Positions 15,057 to 22,434 of a stretch of DNA of 43,538 nucleotides are shown one piece after another. Each line of letters begins with the position of its first letter. The first letter of the stretch is position 1. The DNA comes from a virus: IMG/VR virus record IMGVR_UViG_3300029267_002218, positions 1 through 43,538 of that record; one strand, 5' to 3'. The position numbers and the translations under genes were made by a program. Below the pieces are notes generated by a model. It ran no database searches, was not told the origin of the DNA, and was given only the letters and a program-made list of their open reading frames with translations.

Positions 15057-15192
15057 CGTAGCTATCCTTTAACATCTGATTTTCATACTTTAGGTCTTCG
15101 ATTTCGCTTTTCAACTCCTCGATTTCGCCAAGTAGTTCATTGATCCACTTGTCTTTTTCACGGCATTGAATCTCAAGTTCTGATTTGCTCAT
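15040..15192 (-). CDS. 50-residue coiled-coil protein
   Basis: A short gene with start ATG at 15192 overlapping the GDPD stop as TAATG, and an end that overlaps the VRR-NUC start. The product has a perfect heptad run (INELLGEIEELKSEIEDL) and would dimerise. No family is recognised. The overlap signals on both sides and the heptads are the support. Confidence 0.6.
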   Translation of the reverse strand: MSKSELEIQCREKDKWINELLGEIEELKSEIEDLKYENQMLKDSYDGGAD

Positions 15193-15818
15193 TAGATAAA
15201 ATCCAGTTTTAAATTGGCTTCACGAAGCCATCGTTGGAAGTCGTCAGCATCACGTTTGAAAACCTTTCGGTATTTTTTCTTAAACATCATAAAGGCAATG
15301 TCGTGACCAGTTTTGTCTCGATGTTCTTTAACGCGTTTAATTATTTCCCTCTTGGCTGATGTCGATAACAATTTCTTGATTTCGACGCGAATAGGAACTG
15401 TTATCGGAAACGACTCAAACCACTCCATTAGTTGCTCAAATTTCGGGATGTATTGGTCTGTCCCTTCCAAGCGCAGCTGATCTATTTGAAAGGCGGTAAG
15501 TTCGTAAATTGATTTCTTTTTCAGGTGATCTGGTGCCGTTGGGCATAACCGCTTAATCGTTTTTCGCTTGGTAGCATCATGAAAGACATAGAGAACACCA
15601 TCTTTGCTTTCAACGACATCGAACTCCCAATACTTGAAGTCATCAAAATGCTGATATTTTAGCCCAGCCTGAAATGATCTCCATGAGTTTTCTGGTTTGA
15701 CGTGATCACCATAAAGCCGATGGCCCGAGTTAGTCCAACCACCCTTCTTTTTAACTTTGTAAAATGCTTTTCTAAAAAACCACCCTATTCCGCTTAAAAT
15801 GTCCCATAAGAATCCCAT
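15192..15818 (-). CDS. Glycerophosphodiester phosphodiesterase-like protein
   Basis: A 208-residue GDPD-fold protein: GHRLYGD (H33, R34), KPENSW (P42-N44), YWEFDVVESKDG (E65, D67) and VFHDATKRK (H80, D81) match the catalytic pattern of GDPD enzymes, which hydrolyse glycerophosphodiesters. The first ~20 residues are hydrophobic and aromatic (FLWDILSGIGWFF) and may anchor it to the membrane. Start 15818 is chosen for its AAAGGAGG SD. A longer frame to 15872 has none. A 46-bp piece around residues 72-86 recurs in the gene at 9516. Confidence 0.86.
   Translation of the reverse strand: MGFLWDILSGIGWFFRKAFYKVKKKGGWTNSGHRLYGDHVKPENSWRSFQAGLKYQHFDDFKYWEFDVVESKDGVLYVFHDATKRKTIKRLCPTAPDHLKKKSIYELTAFQIDQLRLEGTDQYIPKFEQLMEWFESFPITVPIRVEIKKLLSTSAKREIIKRVKEHRDKTGHDIAFMMFKKKYRKVFKRDADDFQRWLREANLKLDFI
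15560..15605. repeat. 46-bp donor segment in the GDPD gene
   Basis: Identical to 9635-9680. Here the sequence belongs to an intact conserved motif (the HD catalytic segment), so this copy is presumably the donor. Confidence 0.95.
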
Positions 15819-15819
15819 G

Positions 15820-16023
15820 TCAGCCTCCTTTGGCTTTTTCTTTATCGTAACATTCGAGGCACACCGGCCCATAGTCTCGGTGCATCACTGATTGAGGTTC
15901 GTTGTCGATGTCGTAGTAAATTTTTCCGTCGTAAGTTGTATGGCAGTCAAGTCGCGCCCAGATATGTTTCAAACAAAACGGACACTTCCGGTTAGGTGGT
16001 TCATTTTTCCTTCGCCATCTCAT
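15820..16023 (-). CDS. Zinc-finger protein
   Basis: A 67-residue protein with CPFCLKH near the N-terminus and CLECYDKE near the C-terminus, a four-Cys zinc site. Start overlaps the MazG stop as ATGA. Function unknown. Confidence 0.7.
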   Translation of the reverse strand: MRWRRKNEPPNRKCPFCLKHIWARLDCHTTYDGKIYYDIDNEPQSVMHRDYGPVCLECYDKEKAKGG

Positions 16024-16304
16024 CCTTCAATCCTGTTTCTTAACCGCCTTAATTTCGACTCCAAAATCTCTTCAAATTTTGCCGGATCAAGGTTAAAGAT
16101 CAATGCCAGTTGTTCAAGCATAATAAAGCAATCGACAATTTCTTCGTGAACGGCCATTAGCAATCCGTCGTTGTTTGTCCTATTAAACTTATTTATGGCC
16201 TGAAGTAACTCTCCAAACTCTTCATAAAACATGTTTAACTGCGCACTGTCTCCAAACTTATCAATCGCGGCTTCGTAAATTTGTCTTCGTTTTTCTGGTC
16301 TCAT
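16020..16304 (-). CDS. MazG-like nucleotide pyrophosphohydrolase
   Basis: A 94-residue all-helical protein with the metal-binding EExxE (E28, E29, E32 in YEEFGELLQAI) and ExxD (E55, D58 in HEEIVDCF) motifs of MazG/dUTPase-like all-alpha pyrophosphatases, which hydrolyse NTPs or dNTPs to monophosphates. Single-domain length is usual for phage. It could adjust nucleotide pools or the alarmone level. SD GAGG directly precedes the start. Confidence 0.82.
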   Translation of the reverse strand: MRPEKRRQIYEAAIDKFGDSAQLNMFYEEFGELLQAINKFNRTNNDGLLMAVHEEIVDCFIMLEQLALIFNLDPAKFEEILESKLRRLRNRIEG

Positions 16305-16320
16305 CCTCTACCCCTTAACC

Positions 16321-16497
16321 TTAAAAAGTCTCGCCATCTTCGTCTGCCACAACCTGACCTAGTGAGTTGTATGCAATGCCTATTAAACAGAATCCCATCA
16401 AAGCGGTTATGTGCTCGCCACCAACATAGAATCCATTAATTACAATTACCGCAACCATTACTATGTTTATGTACCCTCTAAGCTTAAACATTAACAT
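16321..16497 (-). CDS. Small two-helix membrane protein
   Basis: A 58-residue protein with two hydrophobic segments (YINIVMVAVIVINGFYV and ITALMGFCLIGIAY) joined by a short GGEH loop and ending in an acidic tail. AGGAGG stands seven bases before the ATG at 16497. No family is recognised. A role in the host inner membrane is inferred from the helices. Confidence 0.68.
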   Translation of the reverse strand: MLMFKLRGYINIVMVAVIVINGFYVGGEHITALMGFCLIGIAYNSLGQVVADEDGETF

Positions 16498-16500
16498 CCT

Positions 16501-16821
16501 CTATCCTCCTAACCTTTGGCTTGCTTCAATCTCTTTTATCATGCTTTTCACTGCCAGTAGTGCCGCCCCACTTACATTGTCCTCACAAACCAACAATGTT
16601 CGCCATGAATTTGCTAATGTTTCCCTGAGCCACTTGTTGTCTGCTTCTATGCGGTCGATTTCTTCCTGCTTTTCCTGTACTTGCTTAATAGCTATCGCCC
16701 TAAAGTCCTCTGTTACATTTTTCTTGTGCAGCATGTTTTCAGGATTATTTTTCTCTGGTATGTATGCATAAATTTCTTTTGTTATTGCCGACATTCCCAA
16801 TCTGACCTTATCTAGTTTCAT
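16501..16821 (-). CDS. DUF7446-like phage protein
   Basis: A 106-residue protein. The N-terminus (VRLGMSAITKEIYAYIPEK, HKKNVTEDFRAIAIK) resembles a family of short phage proteins I know as DUF7446. A coiled coil then follows (VQEKQEEIDRIEADNKWL). SD TGGAGG. Function unknown. The family link is from memory and tentative. Confidence 0.62.
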   Translation of the reverse strand: MKLDKVRLGMSAITKEIYAYIPEKNNPENMLHKKNVTEDFRAIAIKQVQEKQEEIDRIEADNKWLRETLANSWRTLLVCEDNVSGAALLAVKSMIKEIEASQRLGG

Positions 16822-16851
16822 TCTGCACCTCCAACAACGTCATTCGCTTAT

Positions 16852-17250
16852 TCATCTAAACGCCTCCACCGCCAAATTTTTAACTATTAACCTTTTGGCT
16901 AAAGACTCTCCATCGGCGAAGACGTCGCAGACAATGCGAAAATATTTCCCTTTCACACAGCCCTTAAGATCAACTCTTTTCGCCTCGCCAAGAAATAAAA
17001 TAGTTTCAGCTTTGGCCAATTTGGCTGCCGCCTTTTCATACTTTGATCCACTTCTTAATTCTGGCGTGTCGATACCTTTAACGCGCACACCTAAGTTATT
17101 TCTAAAAAGGTTGTGCAGTTTCGGAATGGCCACAAAAAAAGTATCTCCGTCGTAAACACGCTCAACCTTAACCCGACAGAAATCATTTACGCTGTTTCCA
17201 CAGTTTCCCCAGGCCAATACCGGCAATAAAAAAATTATTAAAATCTTCAT
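16852..17250 (-). CDS. Secreted staphylococcal-nuclease-like enzyme
   Basis: A 132-residue SNase-fold nuclease with a Sec signal peptide (MKILIIFLLPVLAWG). Catalytic residues seen are VYDGDTF (D34, D36), VRVKGIDTPE (R56, D61, E64) and YFRIVCDV (R105), the full SNase set. It would be exported to the periplasm and hydrolyse DNA or RNA there. Four Cys may form disulfides. SD AGGGGGAG. Start overlaps the next upstream gene's stop as ATGA. Short compared with bacterial thermonucleases but complete in motifs. Confidence 0.88.
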   Translation of the reverse strand: MKILIIFLLPVLAWGNCGNSVNDFCRVKVERVYDGDTFFVAIPKLHNLFRNNLGVRVKGIDTPELRSGSKYEKAAAKLAKAETILFLGEAKRVDLKGCVKGKYFRIVCDVFADGESLAKRLIVKNLAVEAFR

Positions 17251-17624
17251 GACTCCCCCTCTATCCCGTAAGCGTATTTCAAATTAGCAATTTTTAGTTT
17301 ATCCGACATATCCGACGCCAATATTGAACGGCACCATTCTTCGTCAATAACTTCTTCCAACTCTTCCTCTTCTTCACACTCCTCCGCTTCTACCGTTAAC
17401 CATTTTTCATAAGAAGACCAAATTGAGTGAAATTGGGCCGAAGTCATTAGTTCGACACCATCTGGCCCGCGCTGCTCATCGTATTTTAACTGATCCCAAA
17501 CCTCTTTTCTGGAATAGCCGTCGTTTTCCATTAGTGTGAACTCGTTGAAAAATTTTTCTCTTTCCTCTGAGGAAAACATGATAAATTTTTTTCCTTCTTT
17601 GTTTTTTACCTTAATTGCAACCAT
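17247..17624 (-). CDS. Hypothetical acidic protein
   Basis: A 125-residue protein with a basic start and a long Glu run at about residues 80-95 (EECEEEEELEEVIDEE). No known family. AAAGGAG precedes the ATG, and it is coupled to the SNase gene. Confidence 0.7.
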   Translation of the reverse strand: MVAIKVKNKEGKKFIMFSSEEREKFFNEFTLMENDGYSRKEVWDQLKYDEQRGPDGVELMTSAQFHSIWSSYEKWLTVEAEECEEEEELEEVIDEEWCRSILASDMSDKLKIANLKYAYGIEGES

Positions 17625-17634
17625 GGTGACTCCT

Positions 17635-17916
17635 TTACTTATAAGGTCGATATTTATGCAGCGGGCAAGTCTCTAGCTCACGCGCTTTTATTTCCTCGCG
17701 TTGAAAATTAGAACAATCTAAACATTTCGCCTTAATGCCACTCGTCGGGCTTCTTCCTAAGAACGCCGTAACGAACGTTTTTCGATACCTGTCAGGTAAA
17801 TCATGGACAAACACCTGCATTTTGTTTTTGAGTTGCTTTATCCCAGCATTAAGCCTGAGTTCCGCAGCTAATTTTCGATCCTCCGTTGACATTTGAACTA
17901 TGTTTTTCAATGTCAT
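17635..17916 (-). CDS. Conserved phage protein with C-terminal zinc motif
   Basis: A 93-residue protein ending KAKCLDCSNFQREEI then LETCPLHKYRPYK, a C-terminal Cys pattern common in small phage proteins of unknown function. Start 17916 is chosen for GTAGGAGG. An upstream frame to 17976 lacks an SD. Confidence 0.75.
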   Translation of the reverse strand: MTLKNIVQMSTEDRKLAAELRLNAGIKQLKNKMQVFVHDLPDRYRKTFVTAFLGRSPTSGIKAKCLDCSNFQREEIKARELETCPLHKYRPYK

Positions 17917-17924
17917 GTTGCCTC

Positions 17925-18152
17925 CTACAGCGTTGCGCCCTGTGGCACGTCTTCGATCCCGAAAGGTGAGTCCCACAAGTCCAAGGTTATTTTTTTAAAT
18001 TCCTTCGTTTCTTTTTCGTTCATTTTTTCTTTACCGACCAACTCGGTTAAGCACAGTAATTTTATTTTCACGTCGTATGGTATTTTTTTCCACTTCCGAC
18101 TGGCTTCGCAGTCAATGCAGACATAATTTGTTTTTGAACACCAACACTTCAT
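17925..18152 (-). CDS. Small Cys-rich protein
   Basis: A 75-residue protein starting MKCWCSKTNYVCIDCEASRK with a four-Cys knuckle. ATG 18152 overlaps the helicase stop as ATGA and has AGAGAGGA seven bases upstream. An ATG at 18173 is less well placed. Function unknown. Confidence 0.68.
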   Translation of the reverse strand: MKCWCSKTNYVCIDCEASRKWKKIPYDVKIKLLCLTELVGKEKMNEKETKEFKKITLDLWDSPFGIEDVPQGATL

Positions 18153-18976
18153 AACCGATTCCTCTCTTTCCATAGCTCCTTAAACCGTTTGAAATTAACT
18201 TTTTGATCCTTAACGAAAAGTCGGTGTTTTTTCGAATAGTCGATCAAGTAAAATTTATCTTCAACAGCTTGACCGCGATGCTTTGCTATTCGCACGGTGT
18301 TGTAGCGAGTGTCGCCGACATAAAACGACTGCATGATATAATAAAACTGGGCCAAATTATTTATTGTCTTGCTTCCCCTGATGTCGTTCATCTCGATGAA
18401 GCCAGAATAGTTTTCCGTTACATTTGCTCCGGTATGAGCAACTAAAACAACTGGGATCCCTTGGTTTGCAGCTATTTTTTTTAACTTCGTTGCCATGTTT
18501 GCCTGAGTCCTGACGCTCGTGTCCATGTAGAACATGCTTGTAGTGATGTTGTCGATGAAAAGAATATCGAGAGACTTTTCCGTTGCCCAGAAATCGACAA
18601 AATCTAAAAAATTATCTTGATTGACTCGATCAGAATTCATGTCAAGCTCGGAAAGTATGTGAAACCGTGTTACTTTTTCCTCGTTCTCGTAACCCGAATG
18701 ATAAAACTCTGTTAAAAACTCTCCCCTTGTTTCTTCCGACAGAACCAGGCCAATGTTTTTCTCTTCGCCAATATTTTCCAGTAAATCAATTAGCATTGTC
18801 CTGACCAACGTCGACTTGCCTCCGTGGGCAACACCTAAAACGATGTGCAAGCACCTATTGCGATAGCCGTTGTGTGATCTTAAAAATGCAAAATTGCTCG
18901 GGAATACCGTTTTGTTTGATTGAGCTATTAAAACCTTTCTCTCGGTTTCGCTCATGTAAGCTGTTCCATCAGTCAT
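18149..18976 (-). CDS. RecA/DnaB-fold ATPase, probable replicative helicase
   Basis: A 275-residue ATPase with Walker A GVAHGGKST (48-56), Walker B LDILFIDN (136-143), and VVLVAHTG and MNDIRGSKTINN, which fit the RecA/DnaB helicase core. It lacks the N-terminal domain of full DnaB, so it is a core-only helicase or a RecA-like (RadA/KaiC-type) motor. It directly follows an initiator-like gene, which supports a replication role. SD GAGGA. Confidence 0.83.
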   Translation of the reverse strand: MTDGTAYMSETERKVLIAQSNKTVFPSNFAFLRSHNGYRNRCLHIVLGVAHGGKSTLVRTMLIDLLENIGEEKNIGLVLSEETRGEFLTEFYHSGYENEEKVTRFHILSELDMNSDRVNQDNFLDFVDFWATEKSLDILFIDNITTSMFYMDTSVRTQANMATKLKKIAANQGIPVVLVAHTGANVTENYSGFIEMNDIRGSKTINNLAQFYYIMQSFYVGDTRYNTVRIAKHRGQAVEDKFYLIDYSKKHRLFVKDQKVNFKRFKELWKERNRL

Positions 18977-18977
18977 G

Positions 18978-19703
18978 TTATTCCTCGTCGTGATCCAAAC
19001 AATTGAACACCGACTTCACCTCGGTTTCAATCTCTTTTTTTCTTTCTTCTTTGGCGCGTCGCTCATTTTCCAACTGTTCGGCGGCGTCAAAATAATCTTC
19101 CCAAACAGAAACAAACGACGAAAATTGTTTAATATATTTTTTGTCGGTTCCTTCGGCTTCACACTTCGCCGCGTAGAATTGAACTGCAGTCATAACACGG
19201 TCGTATATTTCTTGGCTCTTGATGATTGATTTAAGTTTTGTGATGCCTTTCTTCTTTCCTTCCTTGCGAGGATATTGAGCATAAATTTGATCCAGATCTG
19301 GTGTATATATATTTATATTATTTCTTTTATTCTTTATTTCTTTACTTCTTGTTTGTGGTTGATTACCTGTTGGTTCAGTGTGCGCTGGCTGGTTAGGCGC
19401 TTGGTATGAGTCGTAGTTAGTTATTGTTATTATTGAGTTTTTGTTGGTTGTTTTGATGGTTAGGTTGTTGGTTAGTTGTAAACGCCTCAAAGATGTCCTT
19501 ATCGACTGTTCTGATAACCCAGTTTGACGCGCCAAATTCTTCCTTCCTGTTATCAATTGACCGCGCATTATTCTTTCACCCTTCCATTCTTTTTCTTCAT
19601 GGTTGGCCATCAATATTAAATGAATGAAAAGGGAAAATGTTTTAGGATCGTCGGCCCAATCCCACTTGATAATTCTTCGGTGTAGTTTAATCCATCCTTC
19701 CAT
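18978..19703 (-). CDS. Replication initiator / replisome organiser (O- or DnaD-like)
   Basis: A 241-residue protein. The N-terminal winged-helix region (GWIKLHRRIIKWDW, TFSLFIHLILMAN, GQLITGRKNLARQTGLSEQ, SIRTSLRRLQ) is typical of phage replication initiators. A Pro/Thr/Asn-rich linker follows, then a helical C-terminal domain (DQIYAQYPRKEGKKKG) that would contact the helicase. ATG 19703 gives the usual MEGWIKLHR start, with AGGA nearby. An upstream frame to 19739 is less likely. First gene of the leftward replication block. Confidence 0.82.
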   Translation of the reverse strand: MEGWIKLHRRIIKWDWADDPKTFSLFIHLILMANHEEKEWKGERIMRGQLITGRKNLARQTGLSEQSIRTSLRRLQLTNNLTIKTTNKNSIITITNYDSYQAPNQPAHTEPTGNQPQTRSKEIKNKRNNINIYTPDLDQIYAQYPRKEGKKKGITKLKSIIKSQEIYDRVMTAVQFYAAKCEAEGTDKKYIKQFSSFVSVWEDYFDAAEQLENERRAKEERKKEIETEVKSVFNCLDHDEE

Positions 19704-19926
19704 GACGTCCTGCAATATATAACCGCATCGGGGAAGCAATGCACCACACGAATACTCCCCCGACTTGGTTATGCGCTAATGCGCTATATCATTTTATTTG
19801 ATTGCTTGGTGCATGGAAAAATGGTGACCCCTGAAAAGAAACCTGTCAAGCAAGTTGTAAGGATACTTTTGTTGAACACTTGAAGTTAAGCCCATACCGT
19901 TTTAGCACAATTTCAAAGGAGTATTT
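19704..19926. promoter_or_regulatory. Divergent intergenic region between replication and recombination blocks
   Basis: About 220 bases with no convincing gene. It must drive the leftward replication operon and the rightward RecT block. Features seen are a repeated gcgcta-type element (tgcgctaatgcgctata, 19772-19788) and a TTGACA on the minus strand at 19849-19844 without a clear -10. AAAGGAG of the next gene is at its right end. It could also house the replication origin, but no iteron array is visible. Confidence 0.5.
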
Positions 19927-20451
19927 ATGCAACAAGGTAACGAGATGACCCTGTACGGGATCAGTGCGGAGTTAAACGACATTTTTAGAGACATTGCAGA
20001 GAACGGTGGAGAGTTGACCGAGCTAAATGAGGACAGGTTGACCGAGTTAAAAACGGTGTTAAAGGATAAGACCGACAACGTTGTAGCGTGGGCCAGAAAA
20101 CAGGACAATTTCGTTCAGGCCATCGATGAAAGGGTGAAGGAGCTCATGGAGTTGCGGGCCAAAGTTTCCGCTTCATCGGATAAGTTTAACGCTTACATTT
20201 TAACCTGTATGGACATCTTGGGCGAAGTAAAAATTGAAGGGGATTTCGACAAGGTTCAGATCGATAAACCACGCCAGATTTGCGTGATCGAGGACGAGAG
20301 CAAGATCCCGATTGAGTATGTCAGTACCCAGACAAAGACCATTAGCAAAGTCGATAAAGGTGCGATATTAAAAGCATTAAAAAACGGTGAAGAAATACCA
20401 GGTGCGCGTATTGGAAGTGGCACCAGAAAAGTAAAATTCAAAACAAAGTAG
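19927..20451 (+). CDS. Sipho_Gp157-like protein
   Basis: A 174-residue protein matching the Gp157 family layout: LYGISAELNDIF, GELTELNEDRLTELK, a central coiled coil, then IPIEYVSTQTKTISKVDKGAI and LKNGEEIPGARI. Gp157-like proteins are encoded beside RecT/Erf-type recombinases, and a phage Gp157 has been linked to phage resistance. Biochemistry is unclear. AAAGGAG before the ATG. First gene of its block. Confidence 0.86.
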   Translation: MQQGNEMTLYGISAELNDIFRDIAENGGELTELNEDRLTELKTVLKDKTDNVVAWARKQDNFVQAIDERVKELMELRAKVSASSDKFNAYILTCMDILGEVKIEGDFDKVQIDKPRQICVIEDESKIPIEYVSTQTKTISKVDKGAILKALKNGEEIPGARIGSGTRKVKFKTK

Positions 20452-20459
20452 GAGGCATC

Positions 20460-20699
20460 ATGGAAAATTTTCAACTAAAAGAAGTTGTCGTTGCGCAAGC
20501 CGTTAAAGTGGTAAACCTAGAATCCATTAACGAAACGCTGCACGAAGAAAAGTACAAGCTAGAAAACAAAAACTGCGCCCTTCAAAGATGTGTCGATGAG
20601 CAATCGAACACCATTGAGGCAATGCGCCGGTCAATGCATAAAATGGAAGCACGGATCGAAGACTTAGAAGGAGGCGAAGATGTCGAACCAACTCACTGA
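20460..20699 (+). CDS. Small coiled-coil protein
   Basis: A 79-residue protein, almost wholly heptad-like (LESINETLHEEKYKLENKN, MHKMEARIEDLEGG). GTAGGAGG precedes the ATG. It overlaps the RecT start by 20 bases. No family recognised. Confidence 0.7.
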   Translation: MENFQLKEVVVAQAVKVVNLESINETLHEEKYKLENKNCALQRCVDEQSNTIEAMRRSMHKMEARIEDLEGGEDVEPTH

Positions 20700-21585
20700 G
20701 GTAAAAAAATTCCTAAACGACGGAAAAGATTTAAAGCAAACAGTCGCCGACAACTACATTGAGATGATCATGCGAAAGTATCCAGACATTCAAACGTCGT
20801 CACTTATCAATCATATCAACTTGGTAAACTATACCGGAGCAAATCCTTTTAATGGCCAAGTTCATTTCGTTGCATTTTTCGACAAACGATTGAACTGCCG
20901 CGTTGGATCGACGGTCTTTAGTTATCGTTTTTTCGAGGATAGGGCAAACCAAACAGGCGAGTTTAAAAATTGTACCTGTGAAATAGGCAAGGCCGAGTAT
21001 TTTGATCCCAACAAAGGCGAAGACATAACCACGTTGAGGGCGGTTGCAACAGCATACCGAAAAGATCGAGAGCCGGTCGAGTTTGTCGCTTGGTACCCTG
21101 AGTTTAAAGACACGACCAAGCCGTTATGGAGGACAAAGCCTCATACCATGTTAAGGAAATGTGCCATCGCCGGAGCGTTGCGGTCGGCGTTTCCTGAAAC
21201 TCTAGGGAATATGTATATCGGCGAAGAGATCGGAGACGAGCAACAGGATAACGAGATCAAGATCGTACAAAATGAGATCGACGTAAAGACCGCCAAAGAG
21301 GAAGCCATTAAAGAAGAAGAGATGTTGGAGCGTATTAAGACATCGAAGCAAAAGGCCGTCGTTGTTGAGGGGTTGACCGGAATGATTAACAACAAGGTTA
21401 AAGGCATGGAGTTGCCCGACAAAGTTGCTTGGATGCAAGAGCACGCCAAAGTTGATAGCGTTGCGCGGTTAAAAGAAAAAACGTTGAAGGAATTAAGGGA
21501 AATTTTCGATCACCTGTATTCAATTAGAAAAGAACCAATTGTCCTCAAGGACAGAATAACGACAGACGAACTACCGTTCGATTAA
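20680..21585 (+). CDS. recT: RecT/Bet-family single-strand annealing protein
   Basis: A 301-residue recombinase. The core pattern is NPFNGQVHFVAFFDK, TLRAVATAYRKDREPVEF and PLWRTKPHTMLRKCAIAGAL, then RSAFPETLGNMYIGEE, as in RecT/Red-beta proteins that bind and anneal single-stranded DNA. An acidic helical C-terminus (about residues 190-300) would contact SSB. AAGGAGG SD. No exonuclease gene sits next to it, which is unusual. Confidence 0.88.
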   Translation: MSNQLTEVKKFLNDGKDLKQTVADNYIEMIMRKYPDIQTSSLINHINLVNYTGANPFNGQVHFVAFFDKRLNCRVGSTVFSYRFFEDRANQTGEFKNCTCEIGKAEYFDPNKGEDITTLRAVATAYRKDREPVEFVAWYPEFKDTTKPLWRTKPHTMLRKCAIAGALRSAFPETLGNMYIGEEIGDEQQDNEIKIVQNEIDVKTAKEEAIKEEEMLERIKTSKQKAVVVEGLTGMINNKVKGMELPDKVAWMQEHAKVDSVARLKEKTLKELREIFDHLYSIRKEPIVLKDRITTDELPFD

Positions 21586-21595
21586 GGAGGAAACA

Positions 21596-21775
21596 ATGAA
21601 AAAGGAACTTATCAGTACAGCAGAGGCAAAAAAACTAACCGGACTACCAAAGGCCAGGCCAATAAGGATCGCGGTCAAAGATGGCGAGATAAAAGGTAAG
21701 GTCGTGAACGGTCGATACTACGCCGACAAAGAATCGCTAATGGAGTGGTTCAAACAACGAGAAAAAAATGCATGA
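21596..21775 (+). CDS. Excisionase-like winged HTH protein
   Basis: A 59-residue protein with the MerR/Xis-like HTH_17 layout: ISTAEAKKLTGLP, then IRIAVKDGEIKGKVVNGRYY (a helix-turn-wing) and ADKESLMEWF. AAGGAGG stands before the ATG. With no integrase in the genome it more likely acts as a transcription or architectural DNA-binding factor than as an excisionase. Confidence 0.72.
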   Translation: MKKELISTAEAKKLTGLPKARPIRIAVKDGEIKGKVVNGRYYADKESLMEWFKQREKNA

Positions 21776-21968
21776 TTTTGACCAGTACCAAAACATTGAA
21801 GGCAAATATTGCGAAGACGAAGTTGTAAAGGATGATGGCCCCGAACAGGCCGAAATAGAACACCTTTGCAAGGTGTGTGGCAATATGTGGGTGACTAATT
21901 TTAGTCGCCCGCCTTGCCCGAAGTGTAACGAGAATGAGTTCATCGAGAGGAACAACATTTATCTGTAG
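21768..21968 (+). CDS. Zinc-ribbon protein
   Basis: A 66-residue protein with an acidic N-terminal half and a rubredoxin-like C-terminal ribbon CKVCGNMWVTN ... CPKCNENEF. It overlaps the HTH gene by eight bases. Function unknown. Confidence 0.7.
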   Translation: MHDFDQYQNIEGKYCEDEVVKDDGPEQAEIEHLCKVCGNMWVTNFSRPPCPKCNENEFIERNNIYL

Positions 21969-21976
21969 GAGGCACC

Positions 21977-22294
21977 ATGGAAAAATTTAGGAATGAACCT
22001 ATTTTTAAGGACGTAAGTAAAGAAATCGTGATTAGGTTTGAGAAATTCCATCACGAGAACCCGAACGTTTTTCGACTTTTTAAAAAATACGCTAATCAGC
22101 TATGGAGGGTCGGAGTTCGGAGGCACGGAGCAAAAAGCATCATGGAGAGATTGAGGTGGGACTACGGTTTTGAAACGGTCGGAGAACCGTTCAAAATCTC
22201 AAATTCTTATACTGCCATGTATGCTCGTTTGCTAATATTGAAAGATAAAAAGTTTAAGAAGTTTTTCAAACTCAAACAGGGGCCAAAAAAATGA
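21977..22294 (+). CDS. Conserved phage protein of unknown function
   Basis: A 105-residue basic protein whose pattern (FEKFHHENPNVFRLFKKYA, HGAKSIMERLRWDYGF, FKISNSYTAMYARLL) is common among small phage proteins near replication or lysis genes. No function is established to my knowledge. SD GTAGGAGG. Confidence 0.76.
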   Translation: MEKFRNEPIFKDVSKEIVIRFEKFHHENPNVFRLFKKYANQLWRVGVRRHGAKSIMERLRWDYGFETVGEPFKISNSYTAMYARLLILKDKKFKKFFKLKQGPKK

Positions 22295-22434
22295 ATTACT
22301 TATTCTGGTTTATTATCTGGCTATTGGCCGTTTTGCTGACCTTGTCATTTTTCGGTGGAGCCGCGAAGTGCAATCGTCGATATGACGAAAGTTTTAACCA
22401 CTACACTGACGACTTGGAGGATTTCGATGATTGA
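22291..22434 (+). CDS. 47-residue single-span membrane protein
   Basis: A short gene overlapping the previous stop (ATGA) and the lysin start. One strong N-terminal membrane helix (YLFWFIIWLLAVLLTLSFFG) is followed by an acidic tail. Being directly before the lysin it could be a holin or pinholin-type protein, but size and single span are the only evidence. Confidence 0.58.
   Translation: MNYLFWFIIWLLAVLLTLSFFGGAAKCNRRYDESFNHYTDDLEDFDD

Noticed and set aside
18149-18976. GVAHGGKST read as a possible QueC (SGGxDS) PP-loop
   Set aside because: It is a Walker A P-loop with a Walker B LDILFIDN; no SGGxDS motif was found in the window, so QueC is scored absent.
19844-19849. TTGACA (minus strand) as the promoter of the replication operon
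   Set aside because: Downstream spacing shows only ACCATT or ATTTTT-like sequences; evidence too weak for a separate feature.
22355-22426. Longer N-terminus for the NlpC/P60 protein
   Set aside because: The segment overlaps the 47-residue membrane gene and the SD GGAGG points to 22427.
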